Shown piece by piece: positions 47,201 through 59,814 of a stretch of 64,000 nucleotides of DNA. Every line of letters starts with the position of its first letter. Position 1 is the first letter of the stretch. The position numbers were made by a program, and so were the translations under genes. The DNA is from Micropterus salmoides (Eukaryota; Chordata; Actinopteri; Centrarchiformes; Centrarchidae), in NCBI RefSeq assembly GCF_014851395.1, contig NW_024040928.1, forward strand, positions 15,887,012-15,951,011, in the 5' to 3' direction. Under the pieces are notes generated by a model that was not told where the DNA came from, ran no database searches, and saw nothing but the letters and a program-made list of their open reading frames with translations.

Positions 47201-50200
47201 TGCTGTACATAATGCTACAAGCTGCAGCAAACAAAATCACTTTTCTTGCCCTTTAATTGTCAATGTTAGTATTGTGGAACAGTCTATAATTACTACTGGG
47301 AGATAGGTTACATTAATGTTGCATTTAATTTATTTTTTTATTTGCTACTTGGCTCATAATTCTTATTCATTGTGGGGATGTTATTTGATAACTTCATATA
47401 AAGGCCTTTAATGTATTCATGATTTATAGAGCTGTGGTGGTTGTGCTGTGGGTTGGTTAACTTTCTGGTGGGCTATTAGAGTAAATTCCATATCCTAGGC
47501 CTATTTCTCTCACATATTGTTCACAAATCTGTCAGAGTCTGTATCAGTGAGCACTTATCGGTTGCCTCACAAGTGTGGCATATCAAGATGCTGATCAGAC
47601 AGCATGGGTATTGCACAGGTGTACCTTAGGCTGGTCACAATAAAAGGCCACTCGAAAATGTGCAGTTCCATCACACAACACAATGTCACAAGTTTTTAGG
47701 GATCGTGCAATTGGCATGCTGACTGCAGGAATGTCCACCAGAGCTGTTGCCCGTGAATTGAGTGTTCATTTCTCTACCATAAGCCTACTCCAAAGGTGTT
47801 TCAGAGAATTTGGCAGTACATCCCACCAGCCTCACAACCGCAGACCACGTGTAACCACACCAGCCCAGGACCTCCACATCCAGCATCTTCACCTCCAAGA
47901 TCGTCTGAGACCAGCCATCTGGACAGCTGCTGCAACAATCGGTTTGCATAACCAAAGAATTTCTGCACAAACTGTCAGGAACTGTCTAAGGGGAGCTCAT
48001 CTGCATGCTCGTCGTCCTCATCAGGGTCTCGTCCTGAGTACAGTTCGTTGTAACCGACTTGAGTGGGCAAATGCTGAAATTCGATGGCGTCTGGCACTTT
48101 GGAGAGGTGTTCTCTTCACAGATGAATCCCGGTTTTCACCGTACAGGGCAGTTGGCAGACAGTGACACCAGATACTGACTGGTTTCGGGACTCCCCGAAT
48201 TCATTTTCGAGTGGCCTTTTATTGTGGCCAGCCTAAGTCACACCTGTGCAATACCCATGCTGTCTGATCAGCATCTTGATATGCCACACCTGTGAGGTGG
48301 ATGGATTATCTCGGCAAAGGAGAAGTCACTAACACAGACTTTGACAGATTTGTGAGCTATATTTGAGAAATAGGCCTTTTGTGTACATAGAGAAAGTCTT
48401 AGATCTTGAGCTCAGCTCACAATGAATGGGGACAAAAACAAGTGTTGCGTTTTATAATTAGGTTCAGTATATTTAAGGTGCAGCTAGAGTTGACTGGAGA
48501 CTTCTGGTTGGTAGGTTCAGTCAAACCACAGCCACACCAATCACCGATACCAGCGAACAGCAACCAGGAAGTAGGCGGACCAGGGGGACCAATCCTCGGC
48601 GAGGATTCGCACAGCTGGATTAACATAAACGGCAGAATCTCTCATAGAAACAACACAAGTATTACACACTAAGTGGTAGACAGTAGCGGCGGTAACAGAG
48701 GCAAATTCTGCTTTTATGTTGTGGATGCAGTAACAGCAGCCAGAAATGTTTATGTTCTTACATAAGGCTTTAAACTGTGTTGGTAGGGAACATGCCAAAA
48801 ACAAATAAAAATAAAGGAAGGAATAATAATTTATAGGTTCACACAACCAGTTAATGTTTGGAAGGCTTCAATGTACAGAAATATTTTACAATGAGAAGAT
48901 ATTTGAGCTGTTTTGTTACATTACCATAACATTTAAACACTGAGATAAAAAAGTCCTGGTCATTCTGCACTTTCTTGTTATAATTATGTTCAGTCCAGTC
49001 TATTCTAGAATGCCTCTGTCTGTCCTGTGTGAATGGAGGCGTTTGGGTGCCAGGTGTGCGTACTTGTGTGCTCCAGGATTAAAGACATTAAAGACTTGGC
49101 CTGAATTCAAAGATCAACACCAGTGAACAGATGTCTCTGACTTTGGAGTCGATTCATTTACTTTACAAATCTGACCCGGCGGCACACACACTGTGTCTAG
49201 TACAGCGTCGGCGCATCCAGTGGAGGCTTTTCAGTGTTGATCCTGTTTGTTGTCAAAGTGAACGTAACAGTGGCTTATTGATGTCAAAAGAGGCACCTTA
49301 AACCTCCATCCACGACAGGAAATGCTTTACGCTCTTAACCATCTTTCTGATCTCCCTGCAGATTTGCAAACTCGTGTCGAAGTTCTTGAGCGCTCTGTGG
49401 AGGAGGAGAGGGAGAGGTGCAGGGCAGAGAGGCAGAGGAGGAAAGAACTCCATAACACAGTTGTGGTGAGGACAGATGTTTAGTGTCCAGTGTCAGAAGA
49501 TAATGGATAATACAGCAGGTTCAGAAAGACCTACAGCACATCTGATAGGATCTGAATGTGAACTTCATTGTCATTCTTTTTTTGCTGCAGGAGTTGAGAG
49601 GGAACATCAGGGTTCACTGCAGGGTGCGACCAGTTCTACCCTTTGACCATATCCAGTCCTCCAGCTCTGGATCACAGTGGGTCAATACACCATTCATCAC
49701 CAGCAATATGCGATAATTGAGCTAAAGCTGAAAATAACGAAATTCAATGCTTTTCTCTGTCAGACCTTTGTCATCAGAAGAAGTGGTCTGTGCAATCAGC
49801 GACGTGAGTTTCATAGACTCTTAGAATTGATTTGATTTTATTTCTGCTAACTGCTTCAGTGTCTTCACTCTTTTGTGTGTTATTCCTCGTTTTGTTGTTT
49901 TAAGGACACAGTGATGGTGAATTGCATAAAACCAGGTGTGCAAGTGCACAACAAGATGTTTGAGTTTGAGAGGTAAACGTCAAACACTAACACGGTGCAA
50001 TGCGCATTATTCTGTTTCATTCTCTGTTTATTAATGATCACTCACTGGTGGTGACTTTGCTTCTCCCAGAGTGCACGGACCAGAGGATTCACAGGATGCC
50101 GTGTTTCAGGAAGTAAAGCCGCTCCTCACATCCCTGCTGGACGGGTGAGTGTGCGACGATACACACAAAAAAAAGAAGATATCAAATCACATGTCATCAT

Positions 50201-53074
50201 CATTCAGCTGTATTCATTTAACTCTATGAATGAAGAAAAAACTGAATGAAATCCATGACAAACAGCTTCAGCATGAACTGAATGTCATCTCCCTGCCCTG
50301 CAGCTATAATGTGTGTATCATGGCGTACGGGCAGACAGGCAGTGGGAAGACTTACACCATGATGGGATCCCAGCCACTGGAGGAGCACTCAGGGACGCAG
50401 CGGGAGTCACAGCAGGGTATTATCCCGAAGGCTGCTGCTGAGCTCTTTCGGTGAGAGCAGGAAAGCATTTTGCTTTTGTGAAAGTTAGTGTGTAATGACT
50501 CAACTCTGCATGAAGTGAGTATGTTTTTAATGCTGTGATGAAAACCAAAGTATATCTGGTCTAATTTTCTGTATTCTGATCCAGTCCTTCAACCCATCAG
50601 GAATAAAATAAATTCACTTCATTAATTCATAATGTACACTGAGAGTTGGAATAGAATATAATTGGTTTGAACTTGACCTTTTCTTTACCATTGTTGTGTA
50701 TCTGCTCCCGTGTGTATGTGTTTGTGACCCAGGCTGATCTCTGAGAAGCCCACAGAAAGCCACACGGTGGAGGTGTCAGTGATGGAGGTGTACAACAACG
50801 AAGTGTTTGACCTTCTGGCCAGAGATGAGAAGGGCAACACCGCCAGCCAGCGCCGGGACGTCATCACCACCTCCTCTGGTACCAGCCAGGTCACCGCCCT
50901 CAGAAACGAGTGAGTACAGCCCGGGCAGAGGTGCAAAAGGCATTTATTTGTACTGAACAGAACTACTGTAGATGAATCCCACTGTATGCTACTACCCAGC
51001 ATCAAACTGCAGCAGTTTATTGAGCATTTAACAAGATAAAGAGATGGGTATTTTTTCTTAAACTTTGGTTGGTGACAAACAGAGCTGAAGGGGAGTGAAT
51101 TTTGGATGTCCTGACTTAAGGTGGCCAGTCTGTCGTGTTATGCTGGGCAGGTAGCGTGCAATGGGTTTTTAGAGCTTGTTCACTGAAAACAATACTGGGA
51201 GAGGGAACTGAAAAGTAATACCAAAACTTAAACAAGGCTACACTCCATGGAGTTGAAAGGAACTGCAAAGTTGGGTGATCATTCGCTGTGGGTCATTTTG
51301 ATCCATTCATATAAAAAACTATTGATTATAGCAGATTTAAGAAATGAATGCCAGGTAATGGTGTAATGTGTTTTCATGTTTTACAGGCCTGTGTGTAATG
51401 CCTCTGAGGTGATGCAGATAATCAGCAGCGTTTTGAAACTCAGGGCTCACTGTCCCACCCTTGTCCACACCGACTCTTCACGCTCTCACGTCATTGTCAC
51501 CCTCACCATTTCCTCCAAGAGCCCTAACGCACAGGCCCTGGGTGAGAGGCATTCATACACACAGACCCACACACGTCGGTGTAATTGACACTTGTTGGCC
51601 ACACATGCTCCGGCATTATTACTTATTTCTCCTTCATTCAGCCGCCAGGCTACAGAGCGCCAAGAACGACATGCAGCACCCCACCCAGAAGTGGTGGAGT
51701 CCACGCTGCCGCCGTGCCAACCCTGCCGCCCGCCACTCGTCCGATGAACTCTTTGCAAGCCCCGCCTCCTCTCCCTGCCCCTCGCCTTCTCATTCCCCAT
51801 GTCCCTCCCCGAGGCCCAGCATCTCACAGGCTCTGTTCAGGACCAAGCTGCAGCTGGTGGACCTGGCGGGGAGCGAGTGTGTTGGTAAGAGGGGCTCGAT
51901 CTCATGTTTAAGGATGCTCTTTTGAATGTGAAGATGGCATCTGAGCATCGTTCCCTAAATGTTTTAAGAGGCAACAGGCAATATTTGATAAGTGGGGAAA
52001 AAATCTTAACCTGCAAAATTGCAAAACGGGGCTTTAGCAATATACCCAATTGACATGCAGTAGATAAACTGCCACTAAAAACGACAACAATTTCTCCTGT
52101 CTCCTTTCTTTTGCATTGTTCCAATATAATGCATCATAAATCTGGGGAGTAATATTGAGAGTAAGAGATCGATGAAGTGACATAATTGCTGTTTCAATTT
52201 AAACAATTTTCTGTTACCCCTTGGTGTTAGTTTGAACAGAATCTGCTACTTAGTGCAGATTTAAACCTGTCAGATACAGCTTGCATCTGTTTTCTATCTG
52301 AACCATGAAAATTCAAGTGATTAATCCACACGCTAAGGTTCACAGGACAAACAAAACTGAGGTCTTTTGTAATTACCTTTTTTTTGATGCAGGAAAGAGT
52401 TCAGTGAACCCAGTACAACCAATACATGCTCACTGAGCAGATCAATCAACTGTAGGGCACTACATATACGTGTGTTTGTGTGTTCCAGGTATGTCTGGAG
52501 TTTCTGGTGCAGCTCTGTGGGAGGTGTCCTGCATAAACCGCAGTCTCTCTGCTCTGTCTGATGTCCTGGGAGCTTTGGCTGAGCAGAGGCCACACATCCC
52601 CTACAGGAACAGCAAACTCACTCATCTGCTACAGGATTCCATAGGTGACACACACACACACACTCTCTTTTTTGTGACCTATGAGTCATGCTTGCCGTGT
52701 CTGCTTCCCCTGGGAAATTCAACCTCGCAATGTCTTTATCCAGCTGAGAAATCCCACATACCAATATTCTAACATACACACACATAAAAACACTGAATCA
52801 CTCAAACTACTCGGCAGTGAAGATGCCGGACAATATATATAATATTTTTTTTATGCCCTTTCCATTGCTGCTCAACATCTTAAGTCTTGAATCTCCTCGT
52901 CCTTCTCCATCTTCTCCACAAGGTGGCAACGCCAAGCTGCTGGTGATGCTGTGCGTCTCTCCCACGCAGCGCTTCATCGCTGAGTCTCTGCAGTCTCTGG
53001 GCCTAGGCGCGCGAGCTCGTCAGGTCCAGAAGGAGGTACCTCGTAGGAAGAATAACACCCTCAAAATTAAGTGA
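44235..53074 (+). CDS. kif25: Kinesin family member 25 (kinesin-14 type)
   Basis: Fifteen coding exons join in phase to 600 residues: 44235-44303, 44415-44480, 46018-46140, 46332-46473, 49362-49465, 49591-49676, 49764-49803, 49905-49972, 50070-50144, 50304-50450, 50733-50909, 51387-51541, 51642-51884, 52489-52644, 52923-53074. Residues 1-168 are coiled-coil-rich. The kinesin-14 neck and motor start at 169 (ELRGNIRVHCRVRP). The P-loop GQTGSGKT is 267-274, switch I SSRSH 396-400 and switch II DLAGSE 491-496; then come INRSLSALSDVLGAL and HIPYRNSKLTHLLQDS. The ending GLGARARQVQKEV matches human KIF25 (GFGIRARQVQ), which is shorter (384 residues) and lacks the N-terminal coil. A C-terminal motor implies minus-end movement; KIF25 is linked to centrosome positioning. 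A Ser/Pro-rich insert (about 430-480) separates the two switches. Confidence 0.93.
47498..48471 (+). mobile_element. Internally deleted Tc1-like transposon
   Basis: Left sequence 47498-47673 and right sequence 48209-48376 are inverted repeats. Both carry GTGTGGCATATCAAGATGCT, GATCAGACAGCATGGGTATT and CACTCGAAAATG or their complements. The right side continues to GTTGCGTTTTATAATTAGG and TTCAGTATA at about 48471, like Tc1-type ends. Its left counterpart is missing, so the left terminus is truncated or lost. Confidence 0.85.
47683..48165 (+). pseudogene. Tc1 transposase, N-terminal two thirds
   Basis: A 160-residue open frame begins MSQVFRDRAIGMLTAGMSTR, has the paired HTH DNA-binding region (AVARELSVHFSTISLLQRCF, then RRPRVTTPAQD), and reaches the first catalytic motif FTDESRF. 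It then ends in unrelated codons and a stop. The remaining catalytic region (WGGIS, QDNARPH and the last acid) is deleted. It could at most make a DNA-binding fragment. Confidence 0.85.
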
Positions 53075-53960
53075 CGAGACGGAGAAAGAGCTTTCATTCT
53101 TTGCAGACTCTGTAGCAACATGGATCCTTTCATCACACCAACAGAACCAATTTGAGGGTATTTGATAGAGTATGTGGGCCCTTCTAAAAAAAAGTCCACA
53201 GCCTTAAACAGTATGACAATATCTCACTGCAGATTATTAGACATCTTATTTGATCAATGGGTTACTAGGGGCTGCATGCTCATTAGTTTTAGCAGGGCTA
53301 ATCCTACTTTTTTAAACTCCTAAGCTCTACAACAATAACAGTAATAAACTATTTCTTACCCTTTGTAGTTATGCTAACTGGGAAATTGGTTTTCCCATTG
53401 TTTATATGTTTTTATTTATGGCTGTTGTAAATAGATAAATGTCTTATGGCTGTTCTGCTAGAATGTAAAGCACAGTATTAGTGTGTACATGTAATAACCC
53501 AGGCAATGAGTAGTTGGAGTATATTACACAAAATTTTTTTACTATAGAATCACTGTATATAGCAGTTTTCCAATTTACTCTTAAATGTATTCTGCTGTAA
53601 ATACATTTCCGTACTTGATGCTCATGCCATGACTTTTTTTCCTTTTTTTTTTTTTTAGTGCTTTGGGAGCAGCCATGTTTACAGTATTTATGTACATTTT
53701 GATGCATTCTGTATCTGTAAACATCACTTTCTTTTCGGTTACCCATGACAAATCCTTCTAACGCCTTGATAGAATAGTCTCAGTAGAACATGGTATAATT
53801 ATTACTTTAAAATAAACAGATGATGTGCAGTGATGTATGTCTTGTATGTACTGGAAACTTGCTGTCAAAAGGTAATTAAAAACAGTGTTTGAATACTTTG
53901 TGCAGTCCCCTCTGGTTGTACCCTGTCCCTCTAAATAATAAACAGTTAATATACAGTTTT
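53075..53960 (+). other. kif25: 3' UTR of kif25
   Basis: AT-rich noncoding sequence with AATAAA at 53811-53816 and again at 53938-53943, and a poly-T run at 53634-53658. Confidence 0.6.
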
Positions 53961-55182
53961 TGCGCACAATAGTCTTTTCTATACAAATTACTAGAGTTCT
54001 GCATTAGCATAATCCAAGTAAGGAGCTGTAAAACTGAACAAAAATCTATTTCAGGTCTGACTATGGTTTACTGTTGGAAGAAAACAAATCAGGCCATTTC
54101 CTCCAAGGTGAAACAGTTGGACGTCTTCCAAGCATGACTAGAAAAGTAAAAACACACTATCTGGTAATCTTCTTCATCAGCTCCCCTCAGAAACAAACTC
54201 ACACTTTTAATAAGCCGCCTCCTACCAGCGTTCTGCAAACTGTGGTGAGGGCTCTGCTCAATGTATTGAAGTTATAATCCACGCAGTCCCAAAGCTGACA
54301 TGTTTTTGTGATGCACATGTCATGTGCCACGCTGACATGAAAGCCAAAATGCCCAAAGCGTCTTTTGAAACTGCTGGCTTACAGGATAAAGAGTGACAGG
54401 ACAAAAAAAAAACTATTATAACGAGAGTGACAAGATAATAAACATGAAAACCCCAGGAGCTTCCTCCTGTTTTGAGAGACGACAAGAGGAAGAAAGGAGA
54501 GGTGAGAAGCCGGGGAGGGCGAGAGGTGGAAAGAAACTGGAGAAAACCTAGTATAAGCGAGACTGAGACGACACATGAACAGGAATAGAAGGAGGTGAGA
54601 GTGAAAGTGTGACAGCACATAAAAATGTGAACTTTGAATTTAAACCTTCATTCTTTGACAATCTGAGATGGTTATTCTCATCCACAGGTCCAGATGTGGA
54701 TCATTTGGGAAAACCAGGGCTCTGTTCTCTGTACATGGAGAAGTGTAAGTTAGCTTGGTTTGATGATTTGACGTAAACCTGGACTTTTCACATCTGGCTT
54801 AAAATGTACTTTTCAATTTTGTTTGGAGTGAGATTCAGTATTGAAGATTGGTTCATTTTAGGCCTTCTTTGTCCTATCCCACCACAGGGGTTGTAGGAGC
54901 CAAAATAGCAGTTTTTGTTTATATTTAAAGAACAGAAGTTATTATTTTAAGACTTCCCATATTTTTGGTTATAGTTCTATAGTCTATAGTTCCGTTTCCC
55001 TTGTCGGGGATAGATCATTCAGGATATCCCGCACAGTCTTTGGTCCTAAAACATTCATTGTGATCATCTCAGCTTTCGTTCTTACCAAATGCATCTTCTT
55101 CACAACTTTTGAGTCATGAAACAACGCATCATTTAGCTTTACAAGATTGTCGGTGCTGAACTCCCATGTTTGACAGTGTGAT
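53961..55182. other. Intergenic, no gene seen
   Basis: No supported gene. An exon-like stretch at 54687-54745 (after CCACAG) has no good donor or family match. Confidence 0.5.
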
Positions 55183-56625
55183 ACCATAGACTGTATATAA
55201 GAAATGGACATAGTCATCGTGACGTCACCTGTTGGTTTGTTTTGGGGTTTTTTTTATTTCAAAATTATATAGTTACAGTTCAAGTTTTCATAAAGAAGAA
55301 AGAACAGAAACAGTAAAAAAAATAAAATAAAAAAAATAAAAAATTATAAACAACAAAAAATAAAGTACAGAGCCAGAGTATCAAACAATAAATATCAGTT
55401 AAATTAATTATAAAGTTAAATTAGATAAATGTTTTTATCTAATTTACATTTTGATGCTGATTTACTCTTTAATCCAGAAATACAGACTATATAATTTTTT
55501 AAGTCAAATTTAAAAACATTGAAAAGAGGTTTGTTCTTCATAAATTTTGATTTATGAATAAAGAATTTTCCAAGCAAAATTAATAGATTGACTATATATT
55601 GTACAGAGGAGTTTGAATCAGAAAAATAAAATAAAATGTCAAAATCGGATAAGTGTATGTTTGAGCCAACGTGTCCATTAACAAACATTGCATATCATTC
55701 CACAGAGAAGAGCTATGTGAACAGTTATAGAATAAATGGTCCAACGTTTCTGTTTCTAGAGAGCAGAAGGAGCATTTTTCGTCTACAGTAGGGATAAATG
55801 TCGAGATAACCTCGTTACAGGGGTAATAATGGTGAAGAATTTTAAATGATATTTCTTTTACTTTGTTTGTAATTAAAAATTTATGTGGGTTACTCCATGC
55901 TCTATTCCAATTAATATTTTCATACAGGGGGGTCCATTTGTACCTGGAGGCAGGGATAGATTTTCACCCGTTGGTTTGTGGACTGCCGTTTTGAAGCCTC
56001 GAGTTTGGCCGATAGGAAGCCGCCATGTCGAGTTTTTGCAACTTGGAAGTTCCGAAAGTGACGATACGTCGGAGCTAACGGCCGTGTGCGGACCTAGCTA
56101 GCTTGCTTGGCTAGGTCATTTTAACAGGGCTGATAACTTTGTCCAGCGAACAGTCACACTAACAGTCTTAAAACTAAATGTACTCACCAGAGAAAGTGAA
56201 CAGCCAACTCCTAATAAGCTTTTTCAGCGGCGCTGGTTAAATTTACACAGTGCCGAGGGTACCAGTCGGCTCTAGCCTGATTGACAGGTCGCCATGGTAA
56301 CGACCTGCCAATCATAGATAATCCCGCCCTGAAACATACTCTGCTTTGTGGTGTATTTTAAAATAAATGGGACCATAATTTACTAAATGAACATCATTTT
56401 GTATTGAAGAATACTTGAAACTAGCGACTGAGACCATAAACTCAGGAAAGTGTTTACTGGGGTAATTATTCAGCTGAGAAGTAGGGTTATATTCCCATTA
56501 TTTCTAATGGAGCCGGACTTCTTTTTGCAACCAGAAGAGTCGCCCCCTGCTGGATTTTGAATGGAATACAGGTTTAAGGGACTTCCGCATTCGCTTCATA
56601 TTGTAGACCGGAAGCTTCCCGCTCG
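55183..56625 (+). mobile_element. Repeat A, full-length copy split by an L1 insertion
   Basis: The A sequence runs 55183-55240 and 55970-56625. It begins CATAGACTGTATATAAG, passes TTTTGAAGCCTCGAGTTTGG, GATACGTCGGAGCTAACGG and GGCGGGATTATCTATGATTG (complement strand), and ends near ACCGGAAGC. It is inverted relative to the copy at 29810-30522. Noncoding. Confidence 0.75.
55241..55969 (-). mobile_element. 5'-truncated L1-clade LINE
   Basis: On the minus strand, frames encode the C-terminal end of an L1 ORF2: a cysteine/histidine cluster CSFCSLETETLDHLFYNC near 55780-55720, then LLGKFFIHKSKFMKNKPLF near 55580-55520, typical of fish L1. The 3' end is the poly-T stretch at 55249-55255. The bases GTTGGTTTGT occur on both sides (55231-55240 and 55970-55979), a clear target-site duplication. 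The L1 tail frame has one shift near 55690. Inactive. Confidence 0.85.
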
Positions 56626-57189
56626 TGTGATACACTATGAGGCATCACTTGCCGCTATTTTGTCAATTTCCACAGTAGCTGCATTTAACGTTACTTAACA
56701 TGTAGGCCTACTGAGTCGCGTGAGAGGGGGCTGTGATTGGATGTTGACAGGTGTCGGTGACCATTGTCAAGTGTCGTGATCAGCACTGCTGCTGTTGTAT
56801 CAATCAGTGGTTAGATCAGCGTATAGCCTTGTCAAAAAACGAGAGGTCACGTATGGGACAAATCAATTAGGCCTAATATAAGGGACATCCCGTCTAATAC
56901 GGGACAGTTGGCAATCCATAGGGGTCGGGGTCATCACTCTTGAATCCTGCATGCGACAGCCACATGTATGTGTAGATGAAAAGCCAAGTCAATAATCATG
57001 CTCAGTGTATCAGTGTGATCATGATACTTGCCAACCCCCAGAAATGATAGCTTTAATGTTGACCAAACCATGTATTGGGGAGTCTTCCCTCTTGAATCTA
57101 TGTGTATTTCTTTTAATTCTAGAGAGTGTATGGAATATTACAGGCTAGTTCATAATAAGAGTGTGGGTTTTCCTTCAGCAATGGAGGAG

Positions 57190-57625
57190 TCACTTATTTA
57201 GACGGGGTCTGGTGGTCCTCCCCCAGCAAATTTCTAGCATTAAACACTTAATTTCCTGCATTCTGGTGAAATTTCTGACTTTTCTGTATCCATGTATGGT
57301 GGAAATGTTTTTATCTAGGCTATGTCAACAGAAACACAAAACTCAGGCAGCAGGTGACAATTTAAAATATAGAATATATAAGAATATAATTCAGTTGGTG
57401 AATGCCTTTCAAGCATTCTGTATATCTTTTTCTTTGATTTAGTCTTCCCTGCTCTTTGTGTCTTTGTTTGGGGTTCCTCTTTAAATGTGGCACCTTTTCA
57501 CCTCAAGGATAAATTAATAAATTTTAATTCAATTAGAAACTCCTGGACTGAATGTTCAAAACTTTTTGCATCTATCCCACATATCTGTGTAACCTGACAT
57601 CTCCAGAAAGATTTTTATGGGAATA
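57190..57625 (+). repeat. Repeat B, second copy
   Basis: It aligns in the same orientation with 28985-29530, sharing GGTCTGGTGGTCCTCCCCCA and the downstream GATAAATTAAT and TTAGAAACTCCTGGACTG blocks, and is somewhat shortened. Function and family unknown. Confidence 0.7.
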
Positions 57626-57639
57626 ATGTCATCAGAGCT

Positions 57640-58319
57640 GCCAACCCTCATGCATTGAGTGTGAGACGCAATTGACCCTTCGCTAAGCCCCACCCCCCTT
57701 AGTTACTGTTGCCAAGTCCGACAAATTGTTGGCGTTGCCACTGTTTATTACTGCACTCCCTGGAAAAATATTGTCAAATTTGTTGGAAAAAGCGATCTCA
57801 GAAAGAAGCAGACAGTTTTGTAGTTGCTTTATACATTTGAAGGTTGTATTCAGGCTGTCATACTGACTGAAACGGACGTGAAAAAAAATGAAAGATAGAA
57901 GCTAAAGACTGCCGATCCACACAGTACAAGTGAACCACCGCTTACCCCGACGATTGAGACAAAAGACAACGATATTAAGGATCAACACTCTTCCTTTAAA
58001 GCTGGGTAGGCCTCTATTCATTAGTACAATCATTGAAAAGCAGAACAGTCGGGCTTTATTACGCTACATTTCAGTCGGAAGTTAGCTAGCGTTAGCTAAC
58101 TAACATAAGGAACAATCCACAACCGACATTTTTCTGGATTTATTTTGGGTTTTGTAAAGAGAATAAATCGTACTTCTCCTTTCAACCTCTCTGGGTAGCG
58201 ACTGTAACTATTACAAGTGCACCAGGAACAGAGTTTGACCATATATTAGCTAGAAAAGCGCATCCATGAAAGTGTCGGACTTCAGTTAGAGCGAGTCCTA
58301 TACTGCGCTGTGATTGGTC
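57640..58319. other. Unassigned repeat-like sequence, no gene seen
   Basis: It starts GAGCTGCCAACCCTCATGCA and has several transposon-like phrases but no reading frame or matching copy that I could define. Confidence 0.4.
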
Positions 58320-58901
58320 AGCACAGAACTGGGGCGCAGGACAGCCGAGCTGCCGTCACCCTGAATCTTGAGACATGAAGGAGCCATAGAGAGGGCGGCC
58401 AGATCGCTGACCCTCTTGGCTGATGTCAGAGCCACAAGTAAGGCGACCTTGGCCGAAAGAAACTTCAGGTCCGCTGTCTCTAAAGACTCAAAAGGGACTT
58501 GGGTTTGCAGTCCATGTCACCTTTCAGGAAACGCTTCACCAGGGGGTGAGTGAACACCGTCCTGTCACAAGGGTTTTAGTGACAGTGGAGATGGCAGCAG
58601 CGTAGGTTTTAACCGTGCTGAACGCCAGACCCCTGTCCACGAGCAGCTGGAGGAACGAAAGCACCCCCTGGCAGCGACAGGCCACCGGTTCCAACCCCTG
58701 GTTCAAACACCAGCGTTGGTACGCCGACCACTTGGAGGAGTAAGAGGACTGAGTAGAGGCGGCTCTCGACCCCCAGATCGTGTAATCCACCTCGTGGGAG
58801 AGACCTAGACCCTCCAGGCGCTGCCTCTCAGTGGCCGAACCCACAGGGGCTGGCCAAGAAGCGGACAACTCCTGATCGTGCCCCCGCCTGAGAGAGGGCA
58901 T
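58320..58901 (-). pseudogene. DIRS tyrosine recombinase, N-terminal part
   Basis: The frame at 58536-58901 contains STQSSYSSKWSAYQRWC and VKTYAAAISTVTKTLV, the SAM-like core-binding domain of DIRS-type integrases. After a shift near 58500-58490 it continues as ETADLKFLSAKVALLVALTS and AKRVSDLAALS, where the catalytic domain begins. The active-site arginine could lie in AKRVSDL; the later histidine, arginine and tyrosine are absent. Confidence 0.8.
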
Positions 58902-59240
58902 CCCCCCTCCAGGGGAGTTTCCACAGCTGTCCCGCCAGCAACCGCTGGAGGCACGGAAACCAGGACACGCTTGTGCGCTCCGGAACCACCAGAATCACCG
59001 CCAAGGCTGAAAACTGTAAGCTGTCCAGAAGGCACGGAATCAGCCAAACCAGCGGAAAAGCATACAGCAGCCGGGGAGGCCACAGGGGGTGCGCGAAGGC
59101 ATCCACCCCCAGCAGGGGACATCCCGCAGGCTCAGTGAAACAGGGCACACTGAGCGTTTTCCCGGTTGGCAAACAGATCCACCACTGGCATGGCGAACCG
59201 GAGCCAGATCTGGGCCACCAGATCGGGATGGAGGCCCCAC

Positions 59241-59549
59241 TCATCTGGGCGAGGGCCCGCCCTTGACATCTCTGTTCGACACGCCAGGGATGTACTTCGC
59301 TCTGATGGAGAGCAGATGAGTGTGCGCCCACAGGAGCAGCTGCCTGGCCAAGCTCAGCAGCTGCGCCGAGCGCACCCCGCCCTGGCGGTCTATGTAGGCC
59401 GCTGCAGCCCTGTTGTCGATACGGACGAGCTCCGGCACGTTTATGTGGAGAGGCATGTGGCCCTGCCACAGACCGCCTACCACTTGAGAGAGACAGGTCC
59501 CAACCCAGCCCATCAGGGAGGCGTCTGTGAAGACCGAGATATGGGACAT
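59241..59549 (-). pseudogene. DIRS RNase H domain, internally deleted
   Basis: VFTDASLMGWVGTCL holds the first RNase H aspartate. HINVPELV gives the glutamate region, directly followed by RIDNRAAAAYIDRQGG. In intact relatives about 25 residues lie between these, so this copy has an internal deletion. It ends IRAKYIPGVSNRD. Confidence 0.75.
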
Positions 59550-59814
59550 GACCCTGCCATTAGGCCAGATTCGAACCCACAGACAGAGGAACAGCGATAA
59601 GATGGCGTCTCTGTCTCACTGGGTCGACACGCAGGCATCTGCTGCAACCTCCTCATGTGCAGGAGGCCCAGGGGGACCACCACGTGAGCAGCCGACATGA
59701 GGCCCAGAAGCCTCATGATCGACAGAGCTGTCACCACTGCCCGTGGGACAACACGAGAGCAGCTCGTGCACCTCCATCCTTCCCTGAGAGAGCCGTGCTC
59801 TCCAGAGAGAGGAG

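Larger units (their letters stand above)
46474..49361 (+). other. kif25: Large kif25 intron with a Tc1 insertion
   Basis: The intron has GTAAGT and CTGCAG borders. Apart from the Tc1 element (47498-48471) I see no gene or complete repeat in it. Confidence 0.7.

Noticed and set aside
54687..54745. Exon-like stretch after CCACAG downstream of kif25
   Set aside because: The donor is poor, no compatible neighbouring exon exists, and kif25 already ends with a stop and poly(A) signals.
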